A stretch of DNA of 50,253 nt from Streptomyces sp. NRRL S-31 (GTDB taxonomy: Bacteria > Actinomycetota > Actinomycetes > Streptomycetales > Streptomycetaceae). Shown here in pieces: positions 1-8,292 of the stretch (the stretch's first letter is position 1; each line of letters starts with the position of its first letter). Location: the NCBI RefSeq assembly GCF_000718775.1, contig NZ_JOCB01000056.1, positions 1 through 50,253 of the forward strand, given 5' to 3'. A program made the position numbers and the translations under genes. The notes under the pieces are model-generated. The model was not told the DNA's origin, did not search any database, and saw nothing but the letters and a program-made list of their open reading frames with translations.

Positions 1-67
1 GCGCGGCCCCGCCCGCCCCGGCCCTCGCGCCGAGCCGGCGGCGCGGCACCGCGGCCCGCCGGGGGCG

Positions 68-1597
68 CTACCGCTCCAGGACCCCGTCGACCCGCCGGGG
101 CAGCCCCAGCGGGTTGTCGTCGCGCAGTTCCGCGGGCAGCAGTGCCGTGGGCGCGTTCTGGTAGACGACCGGCCGCAGCCACCGCTCGATCGCCGTGCCG
201 CCGACGGAGGTCGAGGTGGAGGTGGTCGCCGGGTACGGCCCCCCGTGGTGCTGGGCCGGCGCCACGGCGACCCCGGTCGGCCAGCCGTTCACCAGCACCC
301 GCCCGGCCAGCGGGGTCAGCTCCGCGAGCAGTTCCGGGCCCCGGCCCCGGCCCGCGGCCTCGTCCGCGGAGACCTGGACCGTCGCCGTGAGGTTGCCCGG
401 CAGCCGGGACAGCACCGTCCTGGCCTCGCCCTCGTCCGCGTACCGCGCCACCACGGTCACCGGCCCGAAGCACTCCTCCAGGAGCAGGTCGTACGCCCCC
501 TCGGCGGCCAGCTTGTCCGCCGGCACCGTCAGGAAGCCCGCGCTGACCCCGTATTCGCCGCCCGCGCCCGGGGTGACCGGCGCGTCCACACCGGGCAGTC
601 GCTTGCGTTCGGCCACGCCGGAGAGGAAGGCGTCCCGCATGCGGTGGTCCAGCAGCACCCCGGCGCCGGTGTCGCCGACGGCGTCGGCCAGGGACTTCAG
701 CAGCCGGTCGCCGGCCTCGCCGGACGGCACCAGCACCAGGCCGGGCTTGACGCAGAACTGGCCGACGCCGAGGGTCATCGACCCGGCGAGCCCGCCGCCG
801 ATCTCCTCGGCGCGTTCGGCCGCGGCGGCCTCGGTCACCAGCACCGGGTTCAGCGAACCCAGCTCGCCGTGGAACGGGATCGGCGCCGGGCGCGCGGCGG
901 CGGCGTCGAACAGCGCCCGTCCGCCGCGTACCGAGCCGGTGAACCCGGCGGCGGACACCAGCGGGTGCTTGATCAGTTCGACGCCCGCCTCGAAGCCGTG
1001 CACCAGGCCGACCACGCCCTGGGGGATGCCGTGCTCGGCGGCGGCCCGGCGCAGCACCGTGGCGACCAGTTCGGACAGGGCCGGGTGGTCGGGGTGGGCC
1101 TTGACGACGACCGGGCAGCCCGCGGCGAGCGCGCTCGCGGTGTCCCCGCCGGCGACGGAGAAGGCGAAGGGGAAGTTGGAGGCGGAGTAGACGGCGACGA
1201 CGCCGAGCGGCACCTTGTAGCGGCGCAGGTCCGGGACGGGCGGGGTCGCGGTGGCGTCGGGGTGGTCGATGATGACGTCGAGGAAGGCGCCCTCCTCGAC
1301 GATGTCCGCGAAGGCCCGCAACTGGTACGTCGTGCGGGTGAGTTCGCCGGTCAGCCGGACCGGTCCGAGCGCGGTCTCGGCGTCCGCGGTGTCGACCAGG
1401 CCGTCCCGGGCCGCCTCCAGGCCCGCGGCGGCCGAGCGCAGGAAGGCCGCGCGGACGGTGCGGTCGGCGAGAGCGTCGCGTACCGCGTGGGCCGCCCGGA
1501 CGGCCGCGTCCACCTCCTGGGCCGTGGCCTCCGTCGCAACCTGTTCACGCTGCTTCCCGGTGCGCGGGTCGACACTCCAGACTGGTGCTGCTGCCAC
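68..1597 (-). CDS. alpha-ketoglutaric semialdehyde dehydrogenase (aldehyde dehydrogenase family)
   Basis: NAD(P)-dependent aldehyde dehydrogenase, 509 aa. Visible active-site parts are the oxyanion Asn141 in SASNFPF, Lys166 of the cofactor site, the general base Glu245 in GELGSLNP and the nucleophile Cys282 in GQFCVKPG. The GELGSLNP and FCVKPG forms are those I associate with type III 2,5-dioxovalerate (alpha-ketoglutaric semialdehyde) dehydrogenases, which make 2-oxoglutarate at the end of oxidative uronate, aldarate and pentose pathways. The GTG start at 1597 has GGAGGG 7 nt upstream. It diverges from an IclR regulator across a palindrome. The upstream pathway enzymes lie at 5.6-11.4 kb, supporting the assignment. 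Exact substrate is inferred. Confidence 0.85.
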   Translation of the reverse strand: MAAAPVWSVDPRTGKQREQVATEATAQEVDAAVRAAHAVRDALADRTVRAAFLRSAAAGLEAARDGLVDTADAETALGPVRLTGELTRTTYQLRAFADIVEEGAFLDVIIDHPDATATPPVPDLRRYKVPLGVVAVYSASNFPFAFSVAGGDTASALAAGCPVVVKAHPDHPALSELVATVLRRAAAEHGIPQGVVGLVHGFEAGVELIKHPLVSAAGFTGSVRGGRALFDAAAARPAPIPFHGELGSLNPVLVTEAAAAERAEEIGGGLAGSMTLGVGQFCVKPGLVLVPSGEAGDRLLKSLADAVGDTGAGVLLDHRMRDAFLSGVAERKRLPGVDAPVTPGAGGEYGVSAGFLTVPADKLAAEGAYDLLLEECFGPVTVVARYADEGEARTVLSRLPGNLTATVQVSADEAAGRGRGPELLAELTPLAGRVLVNGWPTGVAVAPAQHHGGPYPATTSTSTSVGGTAIERWLRPVVYQNAPTALLPAELRDDNPLGLPRRVDGVLER

Positions 1598-1663
1598 CGC
1601 GGGTCCCTCCAGTCGAGCCAGTCAAGGCCGTATTGCTAGGTATCGCCAGGTCGGCCATCAGTC

Positions 1664-1683
1664 GCGTTCGATATACTGAACGC
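1664..1683. promoter_or_regulatory. palindromic operator in the IclR/KGSADH divergent region
   Basis: Twenty-base palindrome: arms GCGTTC and GAACGC flank an AT-rich centre GATATACT whose core TATA is also symmetric. It lies midway between the divergent starts at 1597 and 1747. IclR-family dimers bind palindromes of about this size, so it is the best operator candidate for the adjacent regulator. Confidence 0.55.
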
Positions 1684-1746
1684 CGTCTCTGGTGGTGAAT
1701 ATGCCGCTCGGAGACTATTTCCCGGCGATTGAAGGGGTCAAGGGCG

Positions 1747-2517
1747 ATGTCGGCTGGCGAGACAGGCGGGGCGCAGGTCAAGTCCGCGGTGCGGACCGTT
1801 GAATTGCTCGAGTATTTCGCCGGCCAACCCGGTATGCACTCCCTCGCGGCGGTCCAGGAGGCCGTGGGGTACCCGAAGTCCAGTCTGTACATGCTGCTGC
1901 GCACGCTCGTGGAGCTGGGCTGGGTGGAGACGGACGCCACCGGCACGCGGTACGGCATCGGGGTGCGGGCGCTGCTGGTCGGCACCTCGTACATCGACGG
2001 CGACGAGGTGGTGGCCGCCGCCCGCCCGACCCTGGACCGGCTCTCCGACGACACCACGGAGACCATCCACCTGGCGCGGCTGGACGGCACCAACGTGGTC
2101 TACCTGGCCACCCGCCAGTCCCAGCACTACCTGCGCCCCTTCACCCGGGTCGGCCGCCGGCTGCCGGCCCACTCCACCTCGCTCGGCAAGGCGATCCTCG
2201 CCACCTGCACCGACGAGCAGGTGCGCAAGCTGCTGCCGGAGACGCTGCCCGCGCTCACCGAGCACACCATCACCGACCGGGAGAAGCTCATCGAGGAACT
2301 GCACCAGATCCGGGAGCAGGGCTTCGCGGTCGACCGCGAGGAGAACACGCTGGGCCTGCGCTGTTTCGGCGTGGCCATCCCGTACCGCACGCCCGCCCGG
2401 GACGCCATCAGCTGCTCGGTCCCGGTGGCCCGGCTGACCCCCGCCCACGAGCAGACGATCAAGGACGCGCTGTTCGACGCGCGGGACCGGCTGGCGCTGG
2501 CGACGCGCAGGCTCTGA
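1747..2517 (+). CDS. IclR-family transcriptional regulator
   Basis: About 256 aa with an N-terminal winged helix (TVELLEYFAGQPGMHSL, then the recognition-helix region VGYPKSSLYMLLRTL) and a C-terminal GAF-like effector domain carrying SLGKAILA and the GFAVDREEN stretch typical of IclR proteins. I chose the ATG at 1747 because an AAGGGG ribosome site sits about 10 nt upstream; a TTG at 1729 is possible. It is divergent from the semialdehyde dehydrogenase, and probably regulates it and itself. IclR proteins commonly sense small organic acids; the ligand here is unknown. Confidence 0.88.
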   Translation: MSAGETGGAQVKSAVRTVELLEYFAGQPGMHSLAAVQEAVGYPKSSLYMLLRTLVELGWVETDATGTRYGIGVRALLVGTSYIDGDEVVAAARPTLDRLSDDTTETIHLARLDGTNVVYLATRQSQHYLRPFTRVGRRLPAHSTSLGKAILATCTDEQVRKLLPETLPALTEHTITDREKLIEELHQIREQGFAVDREENTLGLRCFGVAIPYRTPARDAISCSVPVARLTPAHEQTIKDALFDARDRLALATRRL

Positions 2518-2530
2518 GCCCGGCGGGCCG

Positions 2531-2536
2531 TAGGCT
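2531..2536 (+). promoter_or_regulatory. -10 box of a leaderless GNAT transcript
   Basis: TAGGCT lies exactly 7 nt before the ATG at 2544 and there is no Shine-Dalgarno sequence. This is the usual arrangement of leaderless Streptomyces genes. No convincing -35 element was seen. Confidence 0.5.
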
Positions 2537-2543
2537 CTCGGCC

Positions 2544-3014
2544 ATGAAGATCGCGCTGCGGGCCGTCCGGGACAGTGACCTGCCCGTGATCCACCGGCAG
2601 ATGACCGACCCGGAGGCCGTCCGGATGGCCGCGTTCGGCCCGGAGGGCGCCCCTGACCGGGCGTCCTTCGCCGCCTACTGGCAGCGTCTGCGCGACACCT
2701 CCGACGTGCTGCGCACGGTGCTGGCGGACGGGAAGGTGGCCGGGACCGCGGCGGTGTACGGCGCGGCCGGCGAACGCGAGGTGACGTACTGGATCGACCG
2801 CGCGTACTGGGGCCGGGGCGTGGCGACGGCCGCGCTGCGGGCCCTGCTCGCCGAGGTCCCCGAACGGCCGCTGTACGCGCGGGCGGCGGCCGACAACGCC
2901 GCTTCGCTGCGCGTGCTCCAGAAGTGCGGGTTCCGGGAGGCCGCCCGGGCCCGGGGATTCGCGAACGCCCGGGGGCGGGAGATCGACGAGGTCGTGCTGA
3001 TCCTGGAGCGCTGA
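2544..3014 (+). CDS. GNAT-family N-acetyltransferase
   Basis: 156 aa, the whole protein being one GNAT fold. An acetyl-CoA-binding motif A is visible as YWGRGVATAALRALLAEV (about residues 93-110), followed by the motif B region with YARAAADNAASLRVLQKCGF, typical of the RimJ/RimL-like subgroup. The substrate cannot be read from the sequence; the subgroup includes protein N-terminal, small-molecule and antibiotic acetyltransferases. It starts 27 nt after the IclR gene but appears to have its own leaderless promoter, so co-transcription is not required. Confidence 0.85.
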   Translation: MKIALRAVRDSDLPVIHRQMTDPEAVRMAAFGPEGAPDRASFAAYWQRLRDTSDVLRTVLADGKVAGTAAVYGAAGEREVTYWIDRAYWGRGVATAALRALLAEVPERPLYARAAADNAASLRVLQKCGFREAARARGFANARGREIDEVVLILER

Positions 3015-3128
3015 CCGCGCGCGGCCGGGCACCCGGGCGGCGGGCGTGGCGGGCGGCTGTCTGAACGCCGGATGAGAAAAGTGGTCGTAGGGGAACGATC
3101 GCCGCGATTCACTCGTCTTCCGAGCGGG

Positions 3129-4583
3129 ATGAACAAGACGATCAGGCGGGCTTCCGTCTTCGCTCTGCTGCTTGTGCTCGCCCTGCTGGCCAAGGCGACC
3201 TGGTTGCAGTACTACGACGGTCAGGCCCTCGCGGACGACAAGGACAACCGACGGAACGCGATCGCGACCTACTCGCGGCCCCTCGGGAACATCATCGTGG
3301 CCGGGGAGGCGATCACCGGCTCGACACGGACGAAGGGGAGCGACCTCGCCTACAAGCGGACGTACACGGACGGCAGGCTGTACGCGGCGGTGACGGGCTA
3401 CGCCTCGCAGGCCTACGCCCCCACCCAGCTGGAGGGCATCTACGCCGACCTGCTCAACGGCACGGACACCAAGCTGAAGTCGGTGATGGACACCGTCACC
3501 GGGCAGCGCGCCGAGCCGGGCAACGTGCTCACGACGATCGATCCGGCCGTGCAGAAGGCGGGCTACCGCGCGCTCGGCGGCAACAAGGGCGCGGCCGTCG
3601 CGATCGACCCCGGGACCGGGAAGATTCTCGCGGTGGTCTCGACGCCCTCGTACGACCCCGCCACGCTCACCGACGCCGGTACGGCGGGGACGGCGTGGAA
3701 GACGCTCAACGCGGACCGGGACAAGCCGCTCACCAACCGCGCGCTGCGCCAGCCGCTGCCGCCCGGCTCGACGTTCAAGCTGGTCGTGGCGGCCACCGCG
3801 CTGGAGGACGGGCTGTACGAGAACGTGGACGAGCCCACCGACAGCCCGGACCCGTACATCATGCCGGGCACGGTGCGCGAGCTGCCGAACGAGAGCAAGT
3901 CGGCGCCGTGCGAGAACGCCTCGATCCGGGTCGCGCTGCGGTACTCGTGCAACAACGTCTTCGGGCACATGGCCGTCCAGCTGGGGCAGGACAAGGTCAG
4001 GGCGATGGCCGAGAAGTTCGGCTTCAACGACGAGGAGCAGGACGTGCCGGTGCGGGCCTACCCGAGCGTCTACCCCTCGGGCATGGACAAGGCGCAGACG
4101 GCCCTGTCCGGCATCGGCCAGTTCGACGTCACGGCCACACCACTCCAGATGGCCATGGTGTCCGCGGCCATTGCCAACGGCGGCAAGCTGGTCGCGCCGC
4201 ACATGGTGTCGCGGATCACCGACAGCGGCGGTGACGTGCTGCGCGACTACGACGACGGCGCGGACGAGACGAGGATCGTCAGCTCCGCCACCGCCGAACA
4301 GCTCCGGTCGGCCATGGAGACGGTGGTCAAGGACGGCACCGGTACCAACGCCCTGATCGACGGGGTGACCGTCGGCGGCAAGACCGGCACCGCCCAGCAC
4401 GGCGAGAACAACAGCAAGACGCCGTACGCCTGGTTCACCTCCTACGGCAAGTCCGACAGCAACGGCAAGGAGGTCGCCGTGGCGGTCATGGTGGAGCAGT
4501 CGGACGCGGCACGGTCGGAGGTCAGTGGCAACGGGCTGGCCGCGCCGGTGGCGAGGGCGATGATGCGGGCGGCGGTGAAGTAG
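3129..4583 (+). CDS. penicillin-binding protein, class B type (transpeptidase)
   Basis: 484 aa from the ATG at 3129, chosen because it begins MNKTIRRASVF as in actinobacterial PbpA proteins; an upstream extension to 3072 looks spurious. One N-terminal membrane anchor (residues 8-23), a dimerisation region, then a transpeptidase domain with STFK (214-217), SCN (273-275) and KTGT (418-421). It would cross-link peptidoglycan outside the membrane. No ftsW/rodA partner is adjacent, unlike the main pbpA locus, so this is probably one of the extra PBPs of streptomycetes. The stop is followed by a strong hairpin shared with the convergent gene. Confidence 0.9.
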   Translation: MNKTIRRASVFALLLVLALLAKATWLQYYDGQALADDKDNRRNAIATYSRPLGNIIVAGEAITGSTRTKGSDLAYKRTYTDGRLYAAVTGYASQAYAPTQLEGIYADLLNGTDTKLKSVMDTVTGQRAEPGNVLTTIDPAVQKAGYRALGGNKGAAVAIDPGTGKILAVVSTPSYDPATLTDAGTAGTAWKTLNADRDKPLTNRALRQPLPPGSTFKLVVAATALEDGLYENVDEPTDSPDPYIMPGTVRELPNESKSAPCENASIRVALRYSCNNVFGHMAVQLGQDKVRAMAEKFGFNDEEQDVPVRAYPSVYPSGMDKAQTALSGIGQFDVTATPLQMAMVSAAIANGGKLVAPHMVSRITDSGGDVLRDYDDGADETRIVSSATAEQLRSAMETVVKDGTGTNALIDGVTVGGKTGTAQHGENNSKTPYAWFTSYGKSDSNGKEVAVAVMVEQSDAARSEVSGNGLAAPVARAMMRAAVK

Positions 4584-4602
4584 CGCTCCCCCGGCCGCGT
4601 CC

Positions 4603-4637
4603 CCGGCCCCCGTGCTCCGCGGGAGCACGGGGGCCGG
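4603..4637. terminator. bidirectional hairpin terminator
   Basis: A perfect 16-bp GC-rich stem with a 3-nt loop lies between the convergent PBP and acid phosphatase genes. Without a T-run it fits the U-less terminators common in Streptomyces. Confidence 0.75.
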
Positions 4638-4654
4638 CCGTCGGGAGACGGCCG

Positions 4655-5452
4655 TCAGGAGACGAAGTACGTCGGGTTCGGCAGCTTGTACGTGCGGTCG
4701 GCGTGGCCGCCGTCCAGGTCCGAGTACTGGTCGCCGAAGTTGGCGATGATCTCGTAGCCGAGGTCGTCCTCGATGTGCTCGCGCGTCCCGGCCTTGTACT
4801 GCACGGTCGTGCAGGTCCAGGTGCCCGGGGTGGCGCAGTCCTTGAGGTAGGCCGGCGGGGCGGCCTTGTCCTTCAGGAACATGTGGCCGGCGTCCAGGTT
4901 CACATCGGCGCCGACCTTCTTCAGGTTCTCCACCGCGCCGGCCCGCTGGGCCTCGCTCAGACCGGAGTTGTAGAAGACCTCGACGCCCTTGGACGCGGCG
5001 TAGCGGACCAGCTCCGGGCTGCCGAAGACGGCCGGGCGGTCGGCCTTGTTCACGTAGTCGTTCCAGGTGGCGGCGTTGTACGTGTAGTTGTAGCGCTTCT
5101 CGTAGTCGAGGCTGAGCAGCAGCGTGTCGTCGATGTCGAAGACGACGGCCGGCTTCTCGCCCCGGTGGTGCGCCTTGCGGGCGGCCTTGTCGATGTAGCG
5201 CTCGGCGTCGGCGTCGATGCGCGCCAGGTCCTTGGCGTACGGGCTGTCCGGGGACGCCTGGTAGACACCGTCGCTGTCGGCGGTGGTGCCGTAGTAGGTG
5301 TCGATGTCCTTCACCAGGAGCCCGATGTTGTACGGCTCGTGGGTGGAGTTGGCCGTCGACTGGCCGGCGGTGGCCGCGCCCGCGCCGTACAGCGCCGCGC
5401 CGGCGACGACACAGGCGGCTCCGGCCGCGACCGCCTTGAGGGACTTCCGCAT
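4655..5452 (-). CDS. secreted HAD-family acid phosphatase
   Basis: 265 aa with an export signal (MRKSLK, a hydrophobic Ala-rich stretch, a likely cleavage near residues 28-32). The HAD nucleophile motif is DIDDTLL at 106-112 and the metal-binding motif is FGDQYSDLDGG near residue 245, as in the HAD subfamily IIIB acid phosphatases that hydrolyse organic phosphate outside the cell. I see no PHO-type direct repeat upstream, unlike the phoX gene at 20167. It is convergent with the PBP gene. The physiological substrate is unknown. Confidence 0.85.
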   Translation of the reverse strand: MRKSLKAVAAGAACVVAGAALYGAGAATAGQSTANSTHEPYNIGLLVKDIDTYYGTTADSDGVYQASPDSPYAKDLARIDADAERYIDKAARKAHHRGEKPAVVFDIDDTLLLSLDYEKRYNYTYNAATWNDYVNKADRPAVFGSPELVRYAASKGVEVFYNSGLSEAQRAGAVENLKKVGADVNLDAGHMFLKDKAAPPAYLKDCATPGTWTCTTVQYKAGTREHIEDDLGYEIIANFGDQYSDLDGGHADRTYKLPNPTYFVS

Positions 5453-5576
5453 GGAATCTCCGGTCTGATGGATGAAGTTGGTACCAGGTCAGGGCCTGTC
5501 TACGCGCATCACACCAGAACCGCGAGGGGTGTTATCCGATCGATATCCGGCCATCCGGTCCGGCGCCGGGGGCGGT

Positions 5577-7310
5577 TCAGCCCGCGTACGGGTCCGGGAC
5601 CGTGCCCGGCCGGGCGAGGAACTCGAAGTCGCAGCCGGTGTCCGCCTGGGTGATCTGCTCGCTGTAGAGCGCGCCGTACCCGCGTTCGTACCGCGCGGGC
5701 GGGGGTGTCCACCGTGCCCGGCGGCGTGCCAGCTCCTCGTCGTCCACCTCGAGCCGGAGGGTGCGCGCCGCCACGTCCAGCGTGACGGGGTCACCGGTGC
5801 GCACCAGCGCCAGCGGTCCCCCGACGTAGGACTCGGGCGCGACGTGCAGCACGCAGGTGCCGTAACTCGTGCCGCTCATCCGGGCGTCGGAGATCCGGAC
5901 CATGTCCCGTACGCCCTGCCTCAGCAGGTGGTCCGGGATCGGGAGCATGCCGTACTCGGGCATGCCCGGGCCGCCCTTGGGCCCGGCGCCGCGCAGCACC
6001 AGCACGCTGTCGGCGGTGACGCCGAGCGCGGGATCGTCGATGGTGCGCTGCATGGTCCGGTAGTCGTCGAAGACGACGGCCGGGCCGGTGTGCCTGAGCA
6101 GCCGGGGTTCGGCGGCGATGTGCTTGATGACGGCGCCGTCCGGGCAGAGGTTGCCGCGCAGCACGGCCACCCCGCCCTCGTCCGCGACCGGGTTGTCCCG
6201 GCGGCGGATGACGTCGTCGTCGTGGACCCGGGCGCCCGCCAGCTGCTCGCGCAGGGTGTCGTGGCAGACCGTCGGGCGGTCCAGGTGGAGCAGGTCGGTG
6301 ATCCGGGAGAGGAAGCCGGGCAGGCCGCCGGCGAAGTGGAAGTCCTCCATCAGGTACCGCTGTCCGCCGGGGCGGACGTTGGCGAGGACCGGGACCGTGC
6401 GGGCGACGCGGTCGAAGTCGTCCAGGGTGAGCCGTACGCCCGCCCGGCCCGCCATGGCGATCAGGTGGATCACCGCGTTGGTGGAGCCGCCGAGGCCGAG
6501 CACCGTGGTGACGGCGTCCTCGAACGCCTCCCGGGTGAGGATCTCGCCCACCCCGAGACCCCGGTGGACCAGTTCGACGGCGCACCGTCCGGCCCGGGCG
6601 GCCATCCGCTCGTGCGCGGAGTCCACCGCCGGGATGCTGGACGCGCCCGGCACGGTCATCCCGAGCGCCTCGGCGGCCGCGGTGAGCGTGGACGCCGTGC
6701 CCATGGTCATGCAGTGGCCGGGCGAGCGGGCCAGGCCGCTCTCCAGCTCGGCCAGTTCGCAGTCGCCGATGAGGCCGGCGCGCCTGTCGTCCCAGTACTT
6801 CCACATGTCGGTGCCGGAGCCGAGCACCTCACCGCGCCAGTGGCCCGGGAGCATGGGGCCGGCGGGCACGAAGACGGCGGGCAGCCCGGCGGAGGCGGCG
6901 CCCATCAGCAGCGCGGGTGTCGACTTGTCGCAACCGCCCATCAGCACCGCCCCGTCGACCGGGTAGGAGCGCAGCAGCTCCTCGGTCTCCAGGGCGAGCA
7001 GGTTGCGGTAGAGCATGGGGGTCGGCTTCTGGAAGGTCTCGCTGAGGGTGGAGACCGGGAACTCCAGCGGGAAGCCGCCCGCCTGCCACACCCCGCGCTT
7101 GACTGCCTGGGCGCGGTCGCGCAGGTGGACGTGGCAGGGGTTGATGTCGGACCAGGTGTTGAGGACGGCGATGACCGGCTTGCCCAGGTGCTCCTCGGGC
7201 AGGTAGCCGAGCTGCCGGGTGCGGGCGCGGTGGCTGAAGGTGCGCAGGCCGTCGGTGCCGTACCACTGGTGGCTCCGCAGCTCCTCGGGCCGCCTGCGGG
7301 GGGCGTTCAC
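5577..7310 (-). CDS. IlvD/Edd-family sugar-acid dehydratase (arabonate-type candidate)
   Basis: 577 aa from a GTG at 7310 that overlaps the upstream stop in a GTGA junction. Three cluster-ligand cysteines are visible at 59 (INPCH), 127 (GGCDKSTPA) and 200 (SPGHCMTMGTAST). From memory these spacings match L-arabinonate/D-xylonate dehydratases of this family, which carry an Fe-S cluster and dehydrate aldonic acids to 2-keto-3-deoxy acids. It lies in an operon with two DHDPS-family enzymes and not with ilvBNC, so branched-chain amino acid synthesis is unlikely. L-arabonate, galactonate, or an aldarate produced by the nearby uronate dehydrogenase are candidate substrates. Confidence 0.82.
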   Translation of the reverse strand: MNAPRRRPEELRSHQWYGTDGLRTFSHRARTRQLGYLPEEHLGKPVIAVLNTWSDINPCHVHLRDRAQAVKRGVWQAGGFPLEFPVSTLSETFQKPTPMLYRNLLALETEELLRSYPVDGAVLMGGCDKSTPALLMGAASAGLPAVFVPAGPMLPGHWRGEVLGSGTDMWKYWDDRRAGLIGDCELAELESGLARSPGHCMTMGTASTLTAAAEALGMTVPGASSIPAVDSAHERMAARAGRCAVELVHRGLGVGEILTREAFEDAVTTVLGLGGSTNAVIHLIAMAGRAGVRLTLDDFDRVARTVPVLANVRPGGQRYLMEDFHFAGGLPGFLSRITDLLHLDRPTVCHDTLREQLAGARVHDDDVIRRRDNPVADEGGVAVLRGNLCPDGAVIKHIAAEPRLLRHTGPAVVFDDYRTMQRTIDDPALGVTADSVLVLRGAGPKGGPGMPEYGMLPIPDHLLRQGVRDMVRISDARMSGTSYGTCVLHVAPESYVGGPLALVRTGDPVTLDVAARTLRLEVDDEELARRRARWTPPPARYERGYGALYSEQITQADTGCDFEFLARPGTVPDPYAG

Positions 7311-8218
7311 CCGGTCCACCCGGCGGCGATGGCGGCGACCTCGGCGCGCTCGGCCTCGGGCAGCGGCCCGCTCGGCGGGCGCACGTCCCGGCGGCACAGG
7401 CCGAGCGAGGCCAGGGCCTCCTTGACGACGGTGACGTTGTGGGCGCTGCCGTGCGCGGCGCGCAGTTCCTCGAAGCGGCGGATCCGCTCCCAGACCTTCA
7501 TGGCGGCCGGGTGGTCGCCGGCGCGCAGCGCGTCCCTCATCTCCCGTGAGAGGGCCGGACAGACGTTGACGAGCCCGGAGGTGAAGCCGGTGGCGCCCGC
7601 GGAGAAGTAGGCGGGGGCGTAGGGCTCGGCGAGGCCGGCCACCCAGACGAAGCGGTCCAGGCCCGCGTCCCGGGCGAAGGCCGCGAACCGGGTGGCGTCC
7701 GGGACGGCGTACTTCACCCCGATGACGTTCGGGCAGTGGCCGGCGAGTTCGCCGAGCCGGGCGCCGGGCAGCCGGTCGTCGCGTATGTACGGCACCACGC
7801 CCAGCTCGGGTACGGCCTCGGCGACGGCCCGGTGGTAGTCGACCCAGCCGGCCGCCGAGACGTAGGGGTGCACCGGCTGGTGGACCATCACCATCCCCGC
7901 CCCGACGTCGCGGGCGTGCCGGGCGGAGGCGATCGCGGTGGGCAGGTCGTGGCCCACGCCGGCCAGGACGGTGGCGCGGTCGCCGGCCTCGTCGACGGCC
8001 GACTCGGTGACCAGCCGGCGCTCCTCGGGGGTGAGGGCGTAGAACTCGCCGGTGTTGCCGTTGGGGGTGAGGGTCGTGATCCCGGCGTCCAGCAGGCGGC
8101 GCAGCAGGGCCCGGTGGGCGGCCGTGTCGACGGAGCCGTCCGCGGCGAAGGGGGTCACCGGGATGGCCACCACGTCGGCCAGGGCCGCCCGTCGGCTCTC
8201 GAAGGTCACGTTGCTCAT
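7307..8218 (-). CDS. dihydrodipicolinate synthase/N-acetylneuraminate lyase family protein (possible 2-keto-3-deoxyarabonate dehydratase)
   Basis: 303 aa TIM-barrel class I aldolase/dehydratase. The start at 8218 is preceded by GGAAGG. It shows a TPNGNTGEFY keto-acid-binding loop (51-60), catalytic Tyr144 in VVPYIRDD and the Schiff-base Lys169 in VIGVKYA. It lacks the GRTG arginine of true DapA. Together with the coupled IlvD-type dehydratase it would suit conversion of a 2-keto-3-deoxy pentonate to alpha-ketoglutaric semialdehyde, the substrate of the dehydrogenase at 68-1597. An aldolase cleaving such an acid is the alternative. Function is inferred from context. Confidence 0.75.
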   Translation of the reverse strand: MSNVTFESRRAALADVVAIPVTPFAADGSVDTAAHRALLRRLLDAGITTLTPNGNTGEFYALTPEERRLVTESAVDEAGDRATVLAGVGHDLPTAIASARHARDVGAGMVMVHQPVHPYVSAAGWVDYHRAVAEAVPELGVVPYIRDDRLPGARLGELAGHCPNVIGVKYAVPDATRFAAFARDAGLDRFVWVAGLAEPYAPAYFSAGATGFTSGLVNVCPALSREMRDALRAGDHPAAMKVWERIRRFEELRAAHGSAHNVTVVKEALASLGLCRRDVRPPSGPLPEAERAEVAAIAAGWTG

Positions 8219-8292
8219 CGCTCGCCTTCCAATGGGGAGGGGCTCGGGGAACGCGCGGCGCGCGAGGGACGCGACGGGGACGTCCGGCCGCC

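Noticed and set aside
1..67. Possible gene end at the window start
   Set aside because: The 67 bases are very GC-rich with no stop or motif that could be assigned; nothing supportable.
3098..3108. ATCGCCGCGAT palindrome upstream of the PBP gene
   Set aside because: Short, GC-rich and unsupported by a second copy or adjacent regulator; expected often in this base composition.
2127..4628. Very long open frame (over 800 codons) on the minus strand opposite IclR, GNAT and PBP genes
   Set aside because: Arg/Gly/Val-rich composition without any domain; it is the usual antisense shadow of high-GC coding DNA, and the plus-strand genes have clear motifs.
5472..7610. Long plus-strand open frame opposite the IlvD-type dehydratase
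   Set aside because: No recognisable motif, composition of an antisense frame, and it would run across two well-supported minus-strand genes.
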